From the NCBI GenBank assembly GCA_016873795.1, contig VGWA01000006.1, positions 1 to 52,261 on the forward strand: a stretch of 52,261 bases of DNA, written 5' to 3'. The stretch's first letter is position 1. Every line of letters starts with the position of its first letter. The notes below the pieces were generated by a model. That model ran no database searches and had not been told where the DNA came from. It worked only from the letters and a program-made list of their open reading frames with translations. The DNA is from Ignavibacteria bacterium. GTDB taxonomy: Bacteria; Bacteroidota; Ignavibacteria; Tepidaquicellales; Tepidaquicellaceae. This document shows positions 7,850 through 15,698 of the stretch, one piece after another. Position numbers and translations under genes: made by a program.

Positions 7850-9134
7850 TACTTTTTATGTTAAAATTTAAAAATTTTTTTTTATACTTATAGTCAATAT
7901 CAATATCTACATTAACCAATCCACTTTTTATCAAATGAGCATTAATAAAAGTTTTATTATCGAGATAAAGATAACAGAGGAGATTATTATTAACGTCATA
8001 TTTTTGATTATCATATTTCACAAAAACTTTTTTACCCTTGAGTTTTGTTTGAAGGAATTTTACCGCATTATCTTTACTTTGTTCATTACTTTTTATACCT
8101 ATTAATCTTACGATAAGATTATTATCGAGTTTTAAAAGTTCAGGAGAGATTATTTCTTTTACTGTATAAAAATCTTCTCGTTTTTGGCTTCCGCTTTTAT
8201 CAATTGTAGAGCCAAATTGTAATTTTTTGGGGTCAACTTTTATATCGAGTTTATGGGGGTCTTTAAAAATATAAGGAAGTTTTTGAATCTCATCTTCAAA
8301 TTTCTTAAAAGTATTGTCCGAAATAAATTCATACTCTGTATTGTTAAAATCAACCTGATTAATATTTAATTTATTTTTAATAATGGGAATATATTCTTTA
8401 TTTATTTCAAAGCCAATGGAATTTCGATTTAGATTTTTTGCCGCAAGATTCGTAGTTCCGCTACCTGTAAATGGGTCAAGAATAGTATCGCCAATAAATG
8501 AAAACATTTTAATCAAACGTCCTGGTAATTCTTCCGGGAACATTGCGATATGATTATCCTGCTTTACTCCGTTTAAATACCAATGACCTACAAAAAAAGT
8601 ATTCCATTCTTCAGGTGATATTTTAGAAAGTTCTTTTTGCTCTTTAGTAGGTTTTGGTGCTTCACCAAGTTTTTTAAAAATTAAAATAAATTCATAATCG
8701 ATTTTCAGGATACCATTTCGGGGATAAGGATAAGAACCCATTTGAAGTCCACCACCGGTAGTATTAGATGTAGTAACTTTTTGCCAGATAATTGCCCCCA
8801 TATAATCGAATCCGATAATCTCACAAAATTTTATAATCTCTTCCCGAATTGGAATTACTTTATACCTTCCGTAATATACCGCTCTTGCAAACTGGTCACC
8901 AATATTTACACAAAGCCGGCATCCTTTATGTAATATACGATAACATTCTTTCCATACAAGATTTAAATTATTGATATAATTTTCATAACTATCATTAAAG
9001 CCGATTTGATTTTCTGAACCATAGTCTTTTAACTGCCAGTAAGGTGGGGATGTTATTATAAGATGTACAGATTCATCAGGGATTATCCTCATTTTTCTGC
9101 TATCACCGTTAATTATTTTATGTTTTGTATTCAA
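7842..9134 (-). CDS. DNA methyltransferase (beta class) with C-terminal SNase-like domain
   Basis: This is the protective enzyme for the MjaI-like nuclease. TSPPY is at residues 28-32 and DPFTGSGTT at 220-228, so it is beta class and probably m4C. The start is TTG 9134: the frame has no upstream ATG, and the next Met (residue 15) would cut off the GDSRKM start motif. After the catalytic part (to about 260) and a linker comes a domain at about 320-420 with the pattern of staphylococcal nuclease: TVK, VRLIGIKSNEQ, GKKVFVKYDNQKYD, YLYLDNKTFINAHLIKSGLVNV. Aligned to SNase, Arg35 and Glu43 are kept (Arg343, Glu351) but Asp21, Asp40 and Arg87 are replaced (Tyr323, Lys348, Asn384). The tail is therefore probably a binding module, not a nuclease. 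Confidence 0.85.
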   Translation of the reverse strand: MNTKHKIINGDSRKMRIIPDESVHLIITSPPYWQLKDYGSENQIGFNDSYENYINNLNLVWKECYRILHKGCRLCVNIGDQFARAVYYGRYKVIPIREEIIKFCEIIGFDYMGAIIWQKVTTSNTTGGGLQMGSYPYPRNGILKIDYEFILIFKKLGEAPKPTKEQKELSKISPEEWNTFFVGHWYLNGVKQDNHIAMFPEELPGRLIKMFSFIGDTILDPFTGSGTTNLAAKNLNRNSIGFEINKEYIPIIKNKLNINQVDFNNTEYEFISDNTFKKFEDEIQKLPYIFKDPHKLDIKVDPKKLQFGSTIDKSGSQKREDFYTVKEIISPELLKLDNNLIVRLIGIKSNEQSKDNAVKFLQTKLKGKKVFVKYDNQKYDVNNNLLCYLYLDNKTFINAHLIKSGLVNVDIDIDYKYKKKFLNFNIKSSG

Positions 9135-9298
9135 TTTTGAAAATATATAGTAAAGTTAGTTATTTTAAAAGAAATAATTAATTCAGTAATAGTTTCTCAA
9201 TTTTCAGATTTTTGGAAAATTTTTGAATGTAGCAAATGTTAATACTCTCATCGTCCCGATGAATCGGGAAATTTGTTTTTAATTGATAAGAGGTTATT

Positions 9299-10105
9299 TT
9301 AATCATAATTGTCGTTTAATAGGTCTTTATATTTTTCCTTACATTTATTAATAATATCATCAATCTTATCAAAATTTGCTCTTTCGTTTAGTTTAATTTG
9401 ATTTAATATTTCTTCTTTAATAATTTCATGACGTGCTTCTAATTCTTTTAACTTCAGTTCAAAATTTTCTTCTAAAGTATATATTTTAAAGTCTTCTTCA
9501 AGCTTTTTGTAAATTTTAAGTGATAAAATAATTATTTCATTAATAGTCAGTAAAACTTTCTTGATGTAATCATCATAATAACTATCAAAAATTAAAACTT
9601 TTACTTTATCATCTATAATAGTACTATTATACTGTGAAGAAAAAATATTTGGATGTGAATAATAATAATTTATCATATTTTTATATATTTCTAAATCACG
9701 AGAAAATATTGGATATTTAGTTTTGATAAAATCATAAGATTTTCGCAAAATTTTTATATCATAATCGATAATTTGTTCATTTTCCATAATAATATTATAA
9801 TCATTAATTTTTTGAAAACTCATTGAATAAACAAATAAGGAAATACTTTCAATTACTTGTCGTAAAGAAAAAAATGTATGATTTGTATGCCTTCTTATTG
9901 CACATAATACAGCTAAATAAAAATTTTTTAAAATCTGAGCACCAAAATAGCGAGATACTTCATTATCTCTAGAAATGCTTTTAATACATTGAATATGCAT
10001 TAATAAATCTTTACATAAAGCATAAACATTTCCAAAGTTTGAATCAGCTTTATCAGTTAAATTATTTTCACTTGAGATAATCCATTCTAAATCTATTTTT
10101 TCCAT
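9299..10105 (-). CDS. uncharacterised helical protein in the defence island
   Basis: I do not recognise this 268-residue protein. It is soluble (no signal peptide, no clear membrane segment) and looks almost entirely alpha-helical. There is a coiled-coil-like C-terminal stretch (about residues 195-265) rich in Glu, Lys and Ile. Near residues 88-96 it has AIRRHTNH, which contains an R-x4-H spacing like the HEPN RNase motif, followed by LRQVIESI, but the match is weak. It lies between a methyltransferase relic upstream and the MjaI-like pair downstream, on the same strand. A defence-related role is inferred from position only. Confidence 0.65.
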   Translation of the reverse strand: MEKIDLEWIISSENNLTDKADSNFGNVYALCKDLLMHIQCIKSISRDNEVSRYFGAQILKNFYLAVLCAIRRHTNHTFFSLRQVIESISLFVYSMSFQKINDYNIIMENEQIIDYDIKILRKSYDFIKTKYPIFSRDLEIYKNMINYYYSHPNIFSSQYNSTIIDDKVKVLIFDSYYDDYIKKVLLTINEIIILSLKIYKKLEEDFKIYTLEENFELKLKELEARHEIIKEEILNQIKLNERANFDKIDDIINKCKEKYKDLLNDNYD

Positions 10106-10117
10106 AATTTATTATAG

Positions 10118-10356
10118 TTATATTTTGTTCTTTTTATTAATTAATTTATTTAATGCTGATTTTGCTTCCGCATTTCCGAACCTGTCTTCGAATGCCCGCT
10201 TCTCAGCGACGTCTCCCCAGAAGACCTCATAATTCCGATTTGAATTAAACGGCGAGTCAATGTTGCACAAATCTTGCTCTTATCGGGAATATCATTCAGC
10301 ATTTTCATATTATCCCCGCAATAAATCGTCTTTGTTTTTAACTAATATGATGTCAT
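10118..10356 (-). pseudogene. decayed beta-class DNA methyltransferase
   Basis: From ATG 10354-10356 the minus strand reads MTSY, then TAG, then LKTKTIYCGDNMKMLNDIPDKS. After a one-base loss the next frame continues DLCNIDSPFNSNRNYEVFWGD and then EKRAFEDRFGNAEAK, ending at TAA 10118-10120. The order (GDN..ML..IPD.S.DL..ID.PFNS.R.YEVFWG...EKRAFEDR) is that of a well-known group of adenine/cytosine methyltransferases. Motif IV is changed from DPPF to DSPF and everything after it, including the AdoMet-binding motif, is gone. It has an early stop, a frameshift and a large deletion, so it is non-functional. Confidence 0.8.
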
Positions 10357-10377
10357 AATAATTTAATTATAAATATA

Positions 10378-11643
10378 TTATTTTAATAAGACTATATCAT
10401 ATCTGTTGTTTGGATACGGAAAATCTACCAAGCTCGGTTCAAAATAAAATATTATTAATTTCCTTAATAGATACATCATTTTATTATATTCATGTAATAA
10501 TATTTTAATATCATATTTCTCGAAATTAAAATGAGTAAGTTCATGTCTGTATTCTGTTATTAGCCATTCACATTTGCTATTATTCTTTTTCAGACGTTTA
10601 GGAGAAATTTCAAAATTAATTCTTTTAATATCAATATTAACTTTTTCAGAAGCAAGTTTTATGCACTCTTCATCTTTGGAATAATTTTTAGGTTGCATAA
10701 TAATTTTTGAAATAGCAGCTAGTAAAAAATATGTACTTGAAAATTTTGGTCCAAATATTTTCTGCTCTGATATAGAAATAAATGAATACAAAATCCTTTC
10801 TAATTTTTCAAGTTTTGAATTATCTAAATGCAAATATGAATTCAATAATTTTGAGATATTTTCACTTGTAAAATACTTTTCAAATTTATATCCAATATTT
10901 GAAGTATAATCTTCACTACTTTTCTGAGCTGCATTTCGATATTTTAATTGAGATATTAATTTATTTCTTCCAAATACTTTTACTTTATATCCAAATGTAT
11001 TAATCCTATTAAACAATAAAAATGAAATTATAAGCATAAGTTTTTGTATAAGAGCAAAATTATTATCTATTATTTTATTTATATCCTCGTCTTTATTAAT
11101 TTTTAACAACAATTTTGGATACATTAATCTATTAAAAATATAATCAGGTTCATCATATTTCACTAAATTCACTACTTCATTAAAAATAATCTCTTTGCAA
11201 TCTGTTACAATAGTAAATTCATCTTTTTTAAATGAAAACAAAACTTTCTTTGTATTATCTGTATTTCTGGATATTTCTCTACTTAATGGAGTAATATATG
11301 GGACATAATAAGATATTTCAATTTCATCAGGTTCTTCATTGCTATAAGAATAATACTCTTTTATAATTTCAATTTGAAACTTTATTTTCCCATGCCCAAG
11401 AGGTAATGAGAATATTGAGCCCTCGATATAAACTCCGTCATTACCTATAAATTTGCAAGGGTTAATATCTTTCATAAAATCATCATAGATATCTTTACTT
11501 AAACCATCAAATTCTATTATGCCGTTCATATTGTGATTAGAATATAAATCATATTCGTAATCACAGTATACATCATCCAATGTATATTTATCCCAAAATA
11601 TGAATTTTCCTTTTGTTCTTCTATTTATAATATGTTTTCGCAA
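10378..11643 (-). CDS. candidate HEPN-domain defence protein (ApeA-like architecture)
   Basis: This 421-residue protein has no clear close family. The N-terminal half (about 1-180) looks beta-rich, with many Tyr/Asp and short strands. The C-terminal half is helical. Near the end lies EYRHELTHFN, an R366-x4-H371 motif with a polar residue after the Arg, the catalytic signature of HEPN ribonucleases, followed by a long helix (LLHEYNKMMYLLRKLIIFYF). An N-terminal beta domain plus a C-terminal HEPN domain is the layout of ApeA-type anti-phage proteins. The start is TTG 11643; no ATG lies upstream in frame and the next Met is residue 39, so the start is uncertain. Its neighbours are an HNH protein and a methyltransferase relic. 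Confidence 0.6.
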   Translation of the reverse strand: MRKHIINRRTKGKFIFWDKYTLDDVYCDYEYDLYSNHNMNGIIEFDGLSKDIYDDFMKDINPCKFIGNDGVYIEGSIFSLPLGHGKIKFQIEIIKEYYSYSNEEPDEIEISYYVPYITPLSREISRNTDNTKKVLFSFKKDEFTIVTDCKEIIFNEVVNLVKYDEPDYIFNRLMYPKLLLKINKDEDINKIIDNNFALIQKLMLIISFLLFNRINTFGYKVKVFGRNKLISQLKYRNAAQKSSEDYTSNIGYKFEKYFTSENISKLLNSYLHLDNSKLEKLERILYSFISISEQKIFGPKFSSTYFLLAAISKIIMQPKNYSKDEECIKLASEKVNIDIKRINFEISPKRLKKNNSKCEWLITEYRHELTHFNFEKYDIKILLHEYNKMMYLLRKLIIFYFEPSLVDFPYPNNRYDIVLLK

Positions 11644-11694
11644 TTAAATCAAAATATCATCTTAATATTTAAAAATTTTTTTTCATTATAATAA

Positions 11695-12423
11695 TTATTT
11701 TAATACATTTCTAATTTCATCTATAATTTCATTCCTTATTTTATAAGTTATGCTAATTAGTTTTGAAGCATTATCACTTAATTCAACTGCTTTTGCCCAA
11801 TGTTTATAGTCATTATTTTTATCAAAACTTGAATAATGTATTTGCGAATAACTTGATTGTTTTATTGCTTCTTTTAAATTATTAAATAAAATTTTCATTT
11901 TATCATCTAATCTTAAATTAGAAAATATTCTATATTTTTCATATAAGGTTTCAAAATCATATAATATTTTATTACCTTCATTCCAGTATTTTTCTTTTTC
12001 TGTTTTATTACAATATGGAATAGCAGCTTCGATAAAATATTCTAATTTAGATATCATATCTTTTAATTCACAAGAAAATAAAATATAAAAATCTAATTTG
12101 TTGTTTATTTCCTTTTTCATACCCTTTTTTTTCTTTTTAAATATTATTGGGTTGTCCTTACAATATTTTTCCCAATCCTCTTTGTATTTCACAATTTCAT
12201 CTTTTTTGAAAATTTTTCCTAATCCACCACTTTTCATTACGCTACTATGACAATTAATGCATAATACCGCTAAATTAGAATAATCATTATTCGAAGGATC
12301 TTTGTCAATGTGATGTACCTGAGCATCATTCCTATTATTTCTACAAATACAACAGGTATGCCTGTTCTTGTATAATAATTCAGATTGGATTGTTTGTGGA
12401 ATTTGTATTCTTTTTTTTGTCAT
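11695..12423 (-). CDS. HNH endonuclease with C-terminal helical domain
   Basis: This 242-residue protein starts at ATG 12423. The N-terminal ~65 residues form a zinc-stabilised HNH fold: CCIC (Cys24, Cys27), VHHID (His37/His38, Asp40), Asn46 and Asn50, and CINCH (Cys55, Cys58, His59). A Lys-rich linker (KKKKKGMKKE) leads to a ~140-residue helical region with no motif I recognise, possibly an effector-regulating or partner-binding part. Single-protein HNH nucleases of this layout are common in defence islands. It is 51 bases upstream of the HEPN candidate on the same strand, so the two may form a unit. Confidence 0.75.
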   Translation of the reverse strand: MTKKRIQIPQTIQSELLYKNRHTCCICRNNRNDAQVHHIDKDPSNNDYSNLAVLCINCHSSVMKSGGLGKIFKKDEIVKYKEDWEKYCKDNPIIFKKKKKGMKKEINNKLDFYILFSCELKDMISKLEYFIEAAIPYCNKTEKEKYWNEGNKILYDFETLYEKYRIFSNLRLDDKMKILFNNLKEAIKQSSYSQIHYSSFDKNNDYKHWAKAVELSDNASKLISITYKIRNEIIDEIRNVLK

Positions 12424-12633
12424 TTATAATTTGAATATTATTTTTTAAAAATATTTTTTTAAATAAATACATATCTCAATATTATAATAACATAAAGTTA
12501 ACTTCTGGCATTATGTCTTATTCAATATCTATTTTTACTGACAAATACAAATTAATGATTTTAATTTTAATATTCAAACGTTTTTTAGAATTTTTCTGCT
12601 TGCATTTTTGAAAAGCGATGAATAAATATAAAT

Positions 12634-12662
12634 CACAAACGGGAGGAGGGCTCCCGTTTGTG
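12634..12662. terminator. strong hairpin, possible bidirectional terminator
   Basis: CACAAACGGGAG at 12634-12645 pairs perfectly with CTCCCGTTTGTG at 12651-12662 around a five-base loop. The minus-strand 3' side continues ATTTATATTT, a weak U-tract. It lies about 510 bases beyond the last gene of the sprA/cargo run and just upstream of the HNH gene. It could end read-through from that run or simply be part of the repeat cluster. Confidence 0.4.
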
Positions 12663-12688
12663 TGTGTTGATTGTGATGTGTGCAATAG

Positions 12689-12808
12689 CTCAGGGGACAC
12701 TTATGATTACGCTGATTATCTTGCACCTGGGAATAACCACTGGTGATAAACATTATCTGACAGTTCTCAGAGGACGCTGATAGTTACGCTGATTGTCTCG
12801 CTCCGGGG
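12689..12808. repeat. two 43-base imperfect direct repeats, 77-base period
   Basis: Copy 1 (12689-12731) and copy 2 (12766-12808) share CTCAG.GGAC, a TTACGCTGATT core and a C-rich end (CACCTGGG / CTCCGGGG). The core is like the ATTACGCTGATT-type dispersed repeats found in many unrelated bacterial genomes. No coding frame spans them convincingly. Confidence 0.6.
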
Positions 12809-13174
12809 TCCTGGTTCTCCGCGTGTGTTTACTTTGCGAAGCCAGCAGTGTGCGGTTTTTCCTGCGTCGCTTCCGCTGAATCACTCTACGTACGGCATCC
12901 TGGTATCGCTCCGTTCCTTTTACCGATTGTTTTATTTCGCTTTCAAAAAAATTTGTTCCGTTAACAAAATAAATTGTTCCGCTTCCATTAAAGTAATTTA
13001 TTCTTTTTACAGATTTCAGCTTTATACAATTATTTTTTTGTATGGGAAGATTCGACTGTTTTATTGCTTTTACTTGCGGGAATGACAGAACGGAATTGTT
13101 TATTAACTTTCTTTACAACACCGAATTAATTTGAAATTGCTATAACAATGTGCAGTTCCTAAATTAATTTTTAA

Positions 13175-14353
13175 TTAATTCAGAGCCCGGATTTTTCCTG
13201 CACGTTTGGGGGCAAAGAGAAATTTTCCCTGAGGAATAAGTACAGGCGGCGGCAACGTGCCCCACATATCCGCAGAATTATATTCCCACCTATTAATACC
13301 ATCAGCCGAAATCGAACCCGCACGAATGGGAAAACAATCACCTAAATAATATACATTATCGAAATCATCGAGCATAATTCCTTCAGCTGCATACGACGTA
13401 TTGAATGCTTGTGTTTTCCATAATTCTGTTCCGGCTGTATCGAATGCTGTAATATATTTACTTTGTGACAGCAAGATTTTATTATCGCTTGTTATTACCG
13501 GTGTGCTGAATCCATTCGCATTAGACTTTGTCCATTTCAGATTTCCATCGGAATTCAAACAAAACATTGTATTTTTATTCCAGCCGTTGAAATAAATATT
13601 TCCATAACCGTCTATTACAATTCCTGCCGACCTATCATTTATGTTATAGCTCCAGATTATTGTACCATATTTATCTAATTTCACGATATTATGGTAATAC
13701 GAAATAGTATAAATATTATCTTCTTTATCGAGAGCTAATGGGCTTACACCGTAGAGAATTAAAATCGAAGGATTTTGCCAGAGAATATTTCCATCCGGTG
13801 AAACAGCCGATAATATGGAGTTATGATATAAATATAAAGTACCGTTTTTACCAATCGCTGGTTTACACGGTGTACCATTTGGAAGCGACCAGATTTCATT
13901 GCCGGCTGAATCGATGCAATAAAGCTTATCTCCGGATTGTCCCTTAAACGCTACTACATATATCCTCGATTCATCAGAATTAAGACTTATTCCGCAATAG
14001 TTCCATTGAATTAAACTATCTTTTTTCCAGACGACCTCACCCTTCGCAGAAAATTTATATAATGCAGGAGAATCATAATCCTGATGTAAATAATAAATAA
14101 ATCCTCTGGAATCTACACAAAATTGACTTCCATCGCTGAAGTTTGTTCCCTGAAAAGTAAAAGTCCATTCTTCAACACCGTTAAGGACGGGATTCATTAT
14201 TGTTTTTGTTGCATACGGATTGGAAGTATTCCTTGCATTATATCCCGGCTGCGACCATATAGGCTGGTAAGTATAGACAGGTGCAACGGGATTATCACCT
14301 TTACATCCTGCAAGAAGCAGAATGAACAACAGAATATAAGATAACTTTTCCAA
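13175..14353 (-). CDS. lipoprotein with PQQ-type beta-propeller
   Basis: This 392-residue protein has a lipoprotein signal (FILLLAGC, Cys17), so it is membrane-anchored. The body is a run of about 40-residue propeller blades with the PQQ/pyrrolo-quinoline-like pattern: a small aliphatic strand, GxLYLYH, then LDKYGTIIWSYN, LNSDGNLKWTK, FDTAGTELWKT and ISADGINRWEY. It has no sorting domain, unlike the genes upstream. The start is TTG 14353, four bases after the stop of the preceding gene, so it is probably the last gene of that operon. A binding or scaffolding role at the envelope is plausible; catalysis is not indicated. Confidence 0.8.
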   Translation of the reverse strand: MEKLSYILLFILLLAGCKGDNPVAPVYTYQPIWSQPGYNARNTSNPYATKTIMNPVLNGVEEWTFTFQGTNFSDGSQFCVDSRGFIYYLHQDYDSPALYKFSAKGEVVWKKDSLIQWNYCGISLNSDESRIYVVAFKGQSGDKLYCIDSAGNEIWSLPNGTPCKPAIGKNGTLYLYHNSILSAVSPDGNILWQNPSILILYGVSPLALDKEDNIYTISYYHNIVKLDKYGTIIWSYNINDRSAGIVIDGYGNIYFNGWNKNTMFCLNSDGNLKWTKSNANGFSTPVITSDNKILLSQSKYITAFDTAGTELWKTQAFNTSYAAEGIMLDDFDNVYYLGDCFPIRAGSISADGINRWEYNSADMWGTLPPPVLIPQGKFLFAPKRAGKIRALN

Positions 14354-14357
14354 AATA

Positions 14358-15698
14358 TTATTTTAGGAGAATCATTTTTTTTGTCTCTATGAAATCAGCG
14401 GTTTTCAGACGGTAGAAATACATACCTGATGAAATTCGGCTTCCGTCGAATTTAACTTCATACATCCCGGGTGCAAGAGGCTCGTTCACAAGCACAGCAA
14501 TTTCTCTACCGAGAATGTCATAGACCTTCAACGATACTTCTTTGAATTCAGAACATTGAAATCCGATTGTTGTAAGCGGATTAAATGGATTAGGGTAGTT
14601 TTGAAATAATTTGTAATCATCGGGAATCTTTGCAGAAATCTTATTAACGGGAAGCACATAACTTCCCCAGACTTTATATATTGCTTCTTCGGTAACTACC
14701 CAAACAGTATCTCCCGAGTTTTTGTCTTTGCAAATATGTATTACTCTTCTGCTGGGTGAAAATGTATTGTTATATACGTTTATATTATAGCCTCCGTCAA
14801 TCGAACGATTCAATCCGTTAACACTTCCGATATAAACATCTAAATGGTTATCAGGATTAATTTCAAGAGAAGAAACACCAAAAAGACTATTTATAAATGT
14901 CCAATTCAAACCAAAGTTCGTTGATTTATAAATGTCGTAATTATTAAATGCCCATATAGAGCTATCCGTAGGCGAGAATGCTATATCACTTATATTGTTA
15001 AGATTTAAGTTAATAAAAGATGCACCATTATTTGTACTCATATATAAACTTGAACCAAAGATAAAAAATGAACCATCCCTATACTTATTATATTTAAGAC
15101 TTCCGTTCGATAATGAAGGAATTACATTAATCAAGTCCCAGTTAATTCCCCTATCGGTAGATTTATACAGGGTTTTATTTGCATCTACTGCAAAAAGAAC
15201 CGAATCCGAAAAATTACTTATCAAAAAACTTGTAATACTAATTCCGTTGGGAACAACAATCACCTGTACACTGGAATCACCACCGTTATAAGTAATTTTA
15301 GTAGTGTAAAATACTTGATAATTTGCAGCCTCATTTTTGCAACGTATAACAAAATTCGAATCAAAAGGTGAAATCTGATAAGCAGAAACATCCTTATAAG
15401 ATTGTCCCGAATTTCCTCCAACTACCCAATATACCCAATGTCCGTTAATAAAACTATTAAATGGAATAAAAACCGAAAGTGCATTTTTTTCCAAAGCATA
15501 ATAATTACTCCCAACCGAATTGTAGTAACCGGGATTTAACCTGAAAATTATTTTCTTATTGTTTACAAACTTATATTCAATACTTGATGCAGTTTCTATA
15601 CCGAACAACTGGTTTGAAAATATTCTATACCAATTAAATTGAGCAGCAGCGTTATTGAATAATAAAAACAGAAATATATATGATATAATAATTTTCAC
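14358..15698 (-). CDS. T9SS-secreted Asp-box repeat protein
   Basis: A signal peptide (to NNAAAQ) is followed by propeller-like repeats containing Asp-box motifs (STDRGINW, STNNGASF, STNFGLNW). The sorting domain begins FQNYPNPFNPLTT at about residue 365 and ends KKMILLK. The start is GTG 15698, overlapping the TGA of the upstream gene by four bases (GTGA). The DNA coding for its sorting domain (14406-14610) is almost identical to that of the gene at 18747, while the propeller parts differ. Function beyond surface display is unknown. Confidence 0.85.
   Translation of the reverse strand: MKIIISYIFLFLLFNNAAAQFNWYRIFSNQLFGIETASSIEYKFVNNKKIIFRLNPGYYNSVGSNYYALEKNALSVFIPFNSFINGHWVYWVVGGNSGQSYKDVSAYQISPFDSNFVIRCKNEAANYQVFYTTKITYNGGDSSVQVIVVPNGISITSFLISNFSDSVLFAVDANKTLYKSTDRGINWDLINVIPSLSNGSLKYNKYRDGSFFIFGSSLYMSTNNGASFINLNLNNISDIAFSPTDSSIWAFNNYDIYKSTNFGLNWTFINSLFGVSSLEINPDNHLDVYIGSVNGLNRSIDGGYNINVYNNTFSPSRRVIHICKDKNSGDTVWVVTEEAIYKVWGSYVLPVNKISAKIPDDYKLFQNYPNPFNPLTTIGFQCSEFKEVSLKVYDILGREIAVLVNEPLAPGMYEVKFDGSRISSGMYFYRLKTADFIETKKMILLK

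Larger units (their letters stand above)
12424..13174. other. 751-base gene-free, repeat-bearing spacer
   Basis: No convincing gene is visible. From left to right it holds an AT-rich part (12424-12600), a 12-bp perfect hairpin (12634-12662), two copies of a 43-base imperfect direct repeat (12689-12731, 12766-12808), and a GC-richer stretch to about 12930. A fragment around 13075-13095 (GCGGGAATGACAGAACGG) is of the kind seen in dispersed repeats of this group. It separates the defence island from the sprA/cargo run. No transposase or att site is evident. Confidence 0.6.

Noticed and set aside
9254-9269. Palindrome TCCCGAT-GA-ATCGGGA as an operator or terminator
   Set aside because: No T-tract and no regulator nearby; it resembles the dispersed CCCGAT..ATCGGG repeats common in this group (a weaker one is at 18684-18695).
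12518-12700. Minus-strand frame of 60 codons near the hairpin
   Set aside because: It runs through the 12-bp palindrome and part of the direct repeat; no protein-like pattern.
12634-12808. CRISPR array
   Set aside because: Only two imperfect copies of a 43-base repeat with one spacer-like interval; no cas genes in the window.
12661-12830. A tRNA or small structured RNA in the GC-rich spacer
   Set aside because: The higher GC drew attention, but no cloverleaf or T-loop sequence could be fitted.
12825-13085. Plus-strand frame of 86 codons in the repeat spacer
   Set aside because: Phe/Tyr/Ser-rich with no domain; it sits in the GC-shifted repeat region and looks like noise.
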